Below are positions 6,335-9,480 of a DNA stretch of 9,480 bases, piece after piece. The DNA is from an uncultured Collinsella sp. (GTDB lineage: Bacteria; Actinomycetota; Coriobacteriia; Coriobacteriales; Coriobacteriaceae). Under the pieces are notes generated by a model. That model did no database searches. It saw nothing but the letters and a program-made list of their open reading frames with translations, and was not told where the DNA came from. A program made the position numbers and the translations under genes. The stretch covers positions 1 through 9,480 of the forward strand of contig CAAEOW010000132.1 in the NCBI GenBank assembly GCA_900757705.1, given 5' to 3'. Every line of letters begins with the position of its first letter. Positions within the stretch are counted from its first letter, which is position 1.

Positions 6335-6352
6335 AGGATGGCGATGCGGGGC
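6327..6352 (+). other. Second hairpin competing with the long stem
   Basis: GCCCCGC (6327-6333) pairs perfectly with GCGGGGC (6346-6352). Its 5' arm is part of the 3' arm of the preceding long hairpin, so the two cannot form fully together. A third alternative pairs ATCGCC (6324-6329) with GGCGAT (6340-6345). Such mutually exclusive stems are a hallmark of RNA switches, but there is no T-run and the next start codon is 126 bases away. Confidence 0.4.
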
Positions 6353-6386
6353 AACACCTATACTCGCAGGACGGCGCTTTCTGCCC

Positions 6387-6392
6387 TATAGT
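6387..6392 (+). promoter_or_regulatory. Candidate -10 box for the 6478 regulator gene
   Basis: TATAGT differs from TATAAT at one base, and there is no good -35. Downstream, GTGTTT (6391-6396) and AAACAC (6421-6426) form an inverted repeat around a smaller one (TTCAA/TTGAA at 6411-6422). These could be binding sites for autoregulation by the Fis-type HTH protein encoded next. The ribosome site AGGGG is at 6467-6471. Confidence 0.35.
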
Positions 6393-6477
6393 GTTTGGTG
6401 AGCAATATCGTTCAATTTTGAAACACTCGGTCGTGCGACCGTCGGCGGTTGCACGTCGCCGCGGACAGGGGCAAATC

Positions 6478-7695
6478 ATGGATAGCGATGCCAAGCTGAA
6501 CATCTTGACCGAGGCCCTGGCTGCTGCCGGGGCCTCGGCATTGGCAATCGATGCGCGTGGGGACGTCGCGATTTCGACCATGAATGACGCGGCGCTTGAG
6601 CGGGATGTGGCGGCTTTTGTCGCTGAGCGCCTCGACCGTATAGGAGACGGCGCGCGTCTGGTTATGGGGCGTGCGGGTACGCGCCTGAGCCTGACCGTTC
6701 GCCCCACCGACAAAGAAGGCGGGGGCCTTTGGGTCGTCGTGGTCCGCGAGGTACGCGGCGCCGCGGCACATGCGGGCATCGAGTGGCTCAACGCCGACGA
6801 AGTTGAGGCCCGCTACGAATCGAGCGCGTACGGCATCGTTGAGGGGGCGGCCTCGGTAGCTGCGCCGGTCGCCGAGAGTTACGCGCGCGGCGTGCCCCTT
6901 ATGCTCGAGGGCGAGCTGGGAGCGGGTCAGGTCGAGATCGCCAAGCGCCTCTATCTGGACGGTCCTTTTGCCGATCAACCCTTTGTTGCCGTTGCGCTCG
7001 ATGAGCTTACCGATCGCGGTTGGCGCCACGTGCTCAAAAGCGCCGAATCGCCGTTGTTCCAAACGGGGCTGACACTTTGCATTGAGGGCTGGAACACGGT
7101 TGGCCCCCAGCGTCTCCGCGAGCTCGTTTCCACGATGGCCGACACCGCGTTGGCGACGCGCTGCCATGTGGTGCTGACGGCGAATGACATGCCGGGCGGC
7201 AGCGAAAGTGATCAAGCCGCCTTTGTGACCGAGCGCTTCGCCTGTGCGGTGAGCGTGGCGCCGGCAATCGTCGAGCAGGGAGCCGCGTCGACGAAGGTTG
7301 CGCGCTATTTGGAATATCTCGCTGGTGCATTTGGGACGGCAGCACCCACGCTGTCTGCCGCGGCGACGAAGGCGCTCGATGCTTACCGCTGGCCGCGCAA
7401 TTATCTGCAGCTCCGCGAGGTCTCGGAACGACTGTATATATTGGTGGGGGCGGGCACGGTGGATCGCGCTGTGGCGGAGGAAGTGCTAGCCCAAGAGGAC
7501 GTGATTAAGACCGCAACCTTTGGCGCCCCGACACTCGAAAGCGACCTGTATATCCTGCGACCGCTGGCCGATACCGAGCGAGATATCGCGCATCTGGTTG
7601 TAGATCATCTCCACGGCAACCGAACCCGTGCGGCGGAGGTGCTGGGCATAAGCCGAACAACGCTGTGGCGCTTACTGAAGGACGATGACCGTTGA
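6478..7695 (+). CDS. Fis-type HTH regulator with degenerate NtrC/PrpR-like AAA+ domain
   Basis: The predicted 405-residue protein is laid out like a sigma-54 activator. An N-terminal region (1-115) of unknown fold, with a beta-rich stretch near 60-95, is followed by an AAA+-like domain (about 118-330) and a C-terminal Fis-type helix-turn-helix (about 362-401; NRTRAAEVLGISRTTLWRLL is typical). The ATPase looks dead. Walker A reads GELGAGQ (145-151) with Gln for the essential Lys; Walker B is reduced to LCIEGW (200-205); the GAFTGA loop that contacts sigma-54 is absent between them; and the WPGNVREL motif reads WPRNYLQL (305-312), lacking the sensor II Arg. A sensor I-like VVLTAND (231-237) persists. 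It probably binds DNA without ATP-driven remodelling, perhaps as a repressor or sigma-70 factor (inference). ATG 6478 has AGGGG 6 bases upstream; the frame stays open back to 6277 but crosses the hairpin region and lacks family similarity. Targets are unknown. Confidence 0.8.
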   Translation: MDSDAKLNILTEALAAAGASALAIDARGDVAISTMNDAALERDVAAFVAERLDRIGDGARLVMGRAGTRLSLTVRPTDKEGGGLWVVVVREVRGAAAHAGIEWLNADEVEARYESSAYGIVEGAASVAAPVAESYARGVPLMLEGELGAGQVEIAKRLYLDGPFADQPFVAVALDELTDRGWRHVLKSAESPLFQTGLTLCIEGWNTVGPQRLRELVSTMADTALATRCHVVLTANDMPGGSESDQAAFVTERFACAVSVAPAIVEQGAASTKVARYLEYLAGAFGTAAPTLSAAATKALDAYRWPRNYLQLREVSERLYILVGAGTVDRAVAEEVLAQEDVIKTATFGAPTLESDLYILRPLADTERDIAHLVVDHLHGNRTRAAEVLGISRTTLWRLLKDDDR

Positions 7696-7706
7696 GCGAG
7701 GCGCCC

Positions 7707-7735
7707 GTGACCGCGCGCGACGCGTGTGCTACAGT
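7707..7735 (+). promoter_or_regulatory. Promoter of the 7780 membrane protein gene
   Basis: GTGACC (7707-7712, four of six -35 bases) is separated by 17 bases from TACAGT (7730-7735), which is preceded by TG-C at 7727-7729 to give an extended -10. Transcription would begin near 7742. That rules against the in-frame GTG at 7726 as a start and supports ATG 7780. Confidence 0.6.
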
Positions 7736-7779
7736 CCAAAGCGTTATTGTTTCGATTTGGTTACGGCGTGCGGGGGCGT

Positions 7780-8355
7780 ATGGCTGAGACTACAAAACCG
7801 AGCCGCAGAAGGCGGAGCGCCGCGCCGGTTAACCGACGCACAACATCGGTGACGTGGGGCAAACACGCCTCGGGGTTTGACGGCTCGTTCAAGCGCACTA
7901 AATACGGCTATCCTTCGACAGGTGCCCGCTTGGCAATGCAGGCAGAGTCCTCGCTGTGGGACCGCAAACGCGTGGTGGGCTCAAAGCTCAAGCACGACGG
8001 CACGCTCGGCTACATCAGCCGCGGGGCGGCTCGTCGCAGCGGACTCAATCCGGCTGGTTGGCATCGTTATGTTCCGATCGCGGTCGTCGTTGCAGTGATC
8101 GTCATCGCACTCGCTGCGCTTGGCTACGCCGGCGACGGTGCCAACTTGGACGCGATGTTTAAATCGCCCGAGCTCGCGCATGCAGGCACAGAAATTGTCG
8201 AGGGCGCTCAGACCCAGACGGGCGTCGCGCCCCAGCGCGGTATCGTTGCGGCGGCCTCCACCATCGCCGACGCTCAAAAGGACGAGGGCGAACAGGGCGA
8301 CGGCGCCGAAACGACCCACACGAACGAAACGACGACAACTCCATCGGCAAGATAA
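7780..8355 (+). CDS. Unrecognised single-pass membrane protein
   Basis: I do not recognise a family for this 191-residue protein. The first roughly 95 residues are very basic and hydrophilic, opening MAETTKPSRRRRS and containing repeated Arg/Lys clusters plus Gly and Tyr (for example KRTKYGYP). One membrane helix follows at about 97-116 (YVPIAVVVAVIVIALAALGY). The remaining 75 residues are hydrophilic and, towards the end, acidic and Thr-rich (QKDEGEQGDGAE, then TTHTNETTTTPSAR), probably disordered. By the positive-inside rule the basic part is cytoplasmic and the Thr-rich tail lies outside. There is no N-terminal signal peptide. The cytoplasmic half could bind nucleic acid or lipid head groups, or be an envelope or division accessory, but that is speculation. 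It has its own promoter 84 bases after the upstream regulator gene and converges on the nitroreductase gene. GGGGG at 7772-7776 is a close-spaced ribosome site. Confidence 0.75.
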   Translation: MAETTKPSRRRRSAAPVNRRTTSVTWGKHASGFDGSFKRTKYGYPSTGARLAMQAESSLWDRKRVVGSKLKHDGTLGYISRGAARRSGLNPAGWHRYVPIAVVVAVIVIALAALGYAGDGANLDAMFKSPELAHAGTEIVEGAQTQTGVAPQRGIVAAASTIADAQKDEGEQGDGAETTHTNETTTTPSAR

Positions 8356-8418
8356 GTTGCGAGTGGGGTGGCTAAAATAGCCCCGTCCCAAATTAGCTAC
8401 CCCTATGACGCTCCTGGG

Positions 8419-8940
8419 TTACCTTACGTAGACGACGTTGTCGCGGCGGGGTTTGGGCTCGGGTAGCGTGTCCTCGGCATAGCCCAGAATGCAGTGACCG
8501 ACACCGCGCAGGCTGCCGTCGGCGGGCAGGCTCCAGCTGGCCAGCAGCTCCAGGCCCTCGGGCGAGTCAAAGACCTCATGCGCGCGGTGAATCCAGCATG
8601 AATCGACACCCAGTGCATAGGCGGCGTTGAGCAAGTTGCCCATGGCGAGCGAGCCGTCTTCCAGATGCGTGGGCACGTTGCGGTCGACCAGTACCACCAC
8701 AACCGTTTTGGCTCCGTAGAAGGGGTCGCCGTTGCTACCCATGACTTGGGCGTTAAGCTGCGAGAGACGCTCGACGGTCGCGGGATCGGTGACGGCGACA
8801 AACGTCACCGGCTGGCGGCCCATGCCGCTCGGTGCATATTGGCCGGCTTCGATAATACGTGCAAGCTTTTCGGCCTCGACGGGACGATCGCTGTAGTTGC
8901 GGCAGCTGCGGCGGTGAATGAGCGCTTCGATAGTCTCCAT
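8419..8940 (-). CDS. Nitroreductase family protein (FMN-dependent oxidoreductase)
   Basis: The predicted 173-residue cytoplasmic flavoenzyme belongs to the NfsB/NfnB-type fold; family members use NAD(P)H to reduce nitro groups, quinones or other acceptors and act as homodimers. It shows the N-terminal FMN-phosphate motif RRSCRNY (10-16), the APSGMGRQP loop (36-44; usually APSxxNxQP), the GSLAMGNLLNAAYALG helix with following VDSCWI (96-117), and the C-terminal flavin segment GVGHCILGYAE (146-156). It is at the short end of the family, but all core motifs are in order. ATG 8940 is backed by a near-perfect ribosome site AAGGAGG (8945-8951 on the minus strand); the frame extends upstream to 9036 without similarity. 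The substrate is unknown. A weak promoter, TTGTCA (9075-9080) and TATGCA (9052-9057) spaced 17 bases, lies upstream on the minus strand. It is monocistronic. Confidence 0.92.
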   Translation of the reverse strand: METIEALIHRRSCRNYSDRPVEAEKLARIIEAGQYAPSGMGRQPVTFVAVTDPATVERLSQLNAQVMGSNGDPFYGAKTVVVVLVDRNVPTHLEDGSLAMGNLLNAAYALGVDSCWIHRAHEVFDSPEGLELLASWSLPADGSLRGVGHCILGYAEDTLPEPKPRRDNVVYVR

Positions 8941-9086
8941 GGTGCCTCCTTGTAGTGGCGTTGCAGATGCCCCGTTCATACCCGTCGGGCTCAAACGATA
9001 GACGGTCAATTGCCCGGCCAAAAGGATAGATTCCAATTGGGAGAGTAGGTTTGCATAAAAGTACCTTCAGAATGTGACAAACAAAT

Positions 9087-9109
9087 GGGATGGTTAAACG
9101 TTTTATCCC
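9087..9109. promoter_or_regulatory. Imperfect 23-bp palindrome with AAACGTTT core
   Basis: GGGAT (9087-9091) and ATCCC (9105-9109) flank the perfect palindrome AAACGTTT (9096-9103), set one base off centre. A CG-centred palindrome of this kind is the usual shape of a LacI-family operator. It lies in the divergent region between the nitroreductase gene and the 9236 gene. Which regulator binds is unknown; the LacI-type protein encoded at 896-2008 is one untested option. Confidence 0.4.
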
Positions 9110-9157
9110 GTCTACCCTGCGGTTTTTTACCACTTGCCTAAATGAGGGACGCATATC

Positions 9158-9201
9158 CATTGATAAAGGTTTTACTAAAGAGGTACCAACGTTTATCAAT
9201 G
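9158..9201. promoter_or_regulatory. 10-bp inverted repeat before the 9236 gene, with candidate promoters
   Basis: CATTGATAAA (9158-9167) and TTTATCAATG (9192-9201) are perfect inverted copies separated by 24 bases. TTGATA (9160-9165) resembles a -35 but lacks a good -10 at 17 bases. TTTACT (9171-9176) with TATCAA (9194-9199), also 17 bases apart, is an alternative. AACGTTTATC (9188-9197 area) echoes AACGTTTTATC at 9097-9107. The arrangement fits an operator overlapping a promoter. The rest of 8941-9235 shows nothing else I can name. Confidence 0.45.
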
Positions 9202-9235
9202 CGCTGTGGTGGCGCTGGGCCAGGAGGTAATCATC

Positions 9236-9480
9236 ATGTTCCAGGCTGGAGATGTCGTCGAGACTGACTTCGAAGGATTTCTGAAGCTGCTGCGTTCCAA
9301 GACGCGCGCTTTTGTGACGATCGACAACCACGAGTACTACATCACGCATACCGACGGGTACTGGCGTGTTCAGGATTGCGAGGCCCTCAACGATAAGGGA
9401 CACTTTACTGACTGCTCCGAGCTGGTCAACACGGTCTGCGAGGTCGTCGAGCTGCCCTGGATCTGCGGCAAGAGCCTGCA
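9236..9480 (+). CDS. Unrecognised small protein, 5' part (runs off the window)
   Basis: An open frame starts at ATG 9236 behind an excellent ribosome site AGGAGGT (9222-9228, 7-base spacing) and stays open for 81 codons to the window end. It begins MFQAGDVVETDFEGFLKLL. The visible part has no membrane segment or signal peptide and is mixed acidic and aromatic, with HEYYITHTDGYWRVQDC (32-48) and GHFTDCSEL (55-63). The Cys residues at 48, 60, 68 and 77 are unevenly spaced and do not form a standard zinc motif. Codon use matches the neighbours. I cannot assign a family or function. It is divergent from the nitroreductase gene and has a control region with symmetric elements, so it may be regulated. 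Confidence 0.8.
   Translation, partial: MFQAGDVVETDFEGFLKLLRSKTRAFVTIDNHEYYITHTDGYWRVQDCEALNDKGHFTDCSELVNTVCEVVELPWICGKSL

Noticed and set aside
6258..6352. T-box leader or other known riboswitch
   Set aside because: No T-box consensus (AGGGTGGNACCGCG), specifier loop or terminator T-run is present, and no known riboswitch core was recognised.
6277..6477. N-terminal extension of the 6478 regulator in the same frame
   Set aside because: The extension crosses the hairpin arms, has atypical composition, no ribosome site at 6277, and there is a good AGGGG before ATG 6478.
6212..6477. Sigma-54 (-24/-12) promoter for or near the AAA+-like regulator
   Set aside because: No TGGCAC-N5-TTGC element with correct spacing. 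The TGGC at 6286-6289 lacks the partner GC at the right distance.
7726..7779. GTG 7726 as start of the membrane protein
   Set aside because: It overlaps the extended -10 box (7727-7735), lies upstream of the predicted transcription start, and has no ribosome site.
8365..8384. Small hairpin (GGCTA/TAGCC) between the convergent membrane-protein and nitroreductase genes as terminator
   Set aside because: The stem is only about 5 bp with mismatches beyond it and no T-run on either strand. I see no convincing terminator in this gap.

Overview
The window looks like a chromosomal segment of a fairly high-GC anaerobic actinobacterium. The class Coriobacteriia, probably Collinsella or a close relative, is my best guess. 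It rests on base composition, codon use, gene style, TGnTAnnnT-type extended -10 boxes and GGGACAGG-loop palindromes. It is an inference from memory, not a database result. There is no rRNA, tRNA, CRISPR array, IS element or prophage gene.

Layout. 1-131: AT-rich leader with an extended -10. 132-782 (+): HAD-superfamily phosphatase, followed by a strong bidirectional terminator (826-865) shared with the convergent 896-2008 (-) LacI-type sugar regulator. 2009-2320: gene-free divergent region holding two hairpin repeats (2058-2103 and 2124-2158), a 24-bp palindrome (2187-2210) and the glmS promoter. 2321-4168 (+): glmS, then its terminator (4192-4231) and an inverted second copy of the first repeat (4238-4283). 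4282-5013 (-): FCD-type GntR regulator, divergent from 5177-6211 (+), a YeiH-type membrane protein. 6212-6477: non-coding stretch with a long imperfect hairpin. 6478-7695 (+): NtrC/PrpR-like regulator whose AAA+ motifs are degenerate. 7780-8355 (+): unrecognised single-pass membrane protein. 8419-8940 (-): nitroreductase. 8941-9235: divergent regulatory region with two symmetric elements. 9236-9480 (+): start of an unrecognised small protein that runs off the window.

How the genes relate. Most are independent transcription units placed convergently or divergently, each pair separated by a terminator or a promoter region. The one clear regulator-target suggestion is the GntR/YeiH divergent pair. 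GlmS makes glucosamine-6-phosphate, the entry to peptidoglycan amino sugars, and sits beside a LacI-type regulator, but nothing proves that this regulator controls it.

The least ordinary features are: the 46-bp inverted repeat pair bracketing glmS, where one copy sits at the -35 position of the LacI-type gene and the other supplies two bases of the GntR stop codon; the related GGGACAGG-loop hairpin beside the first copy; the regulator at 6478 that has lost the Walker A lysine and GAFTGA loop; and the long, switchable hairpin between it and yeiH.
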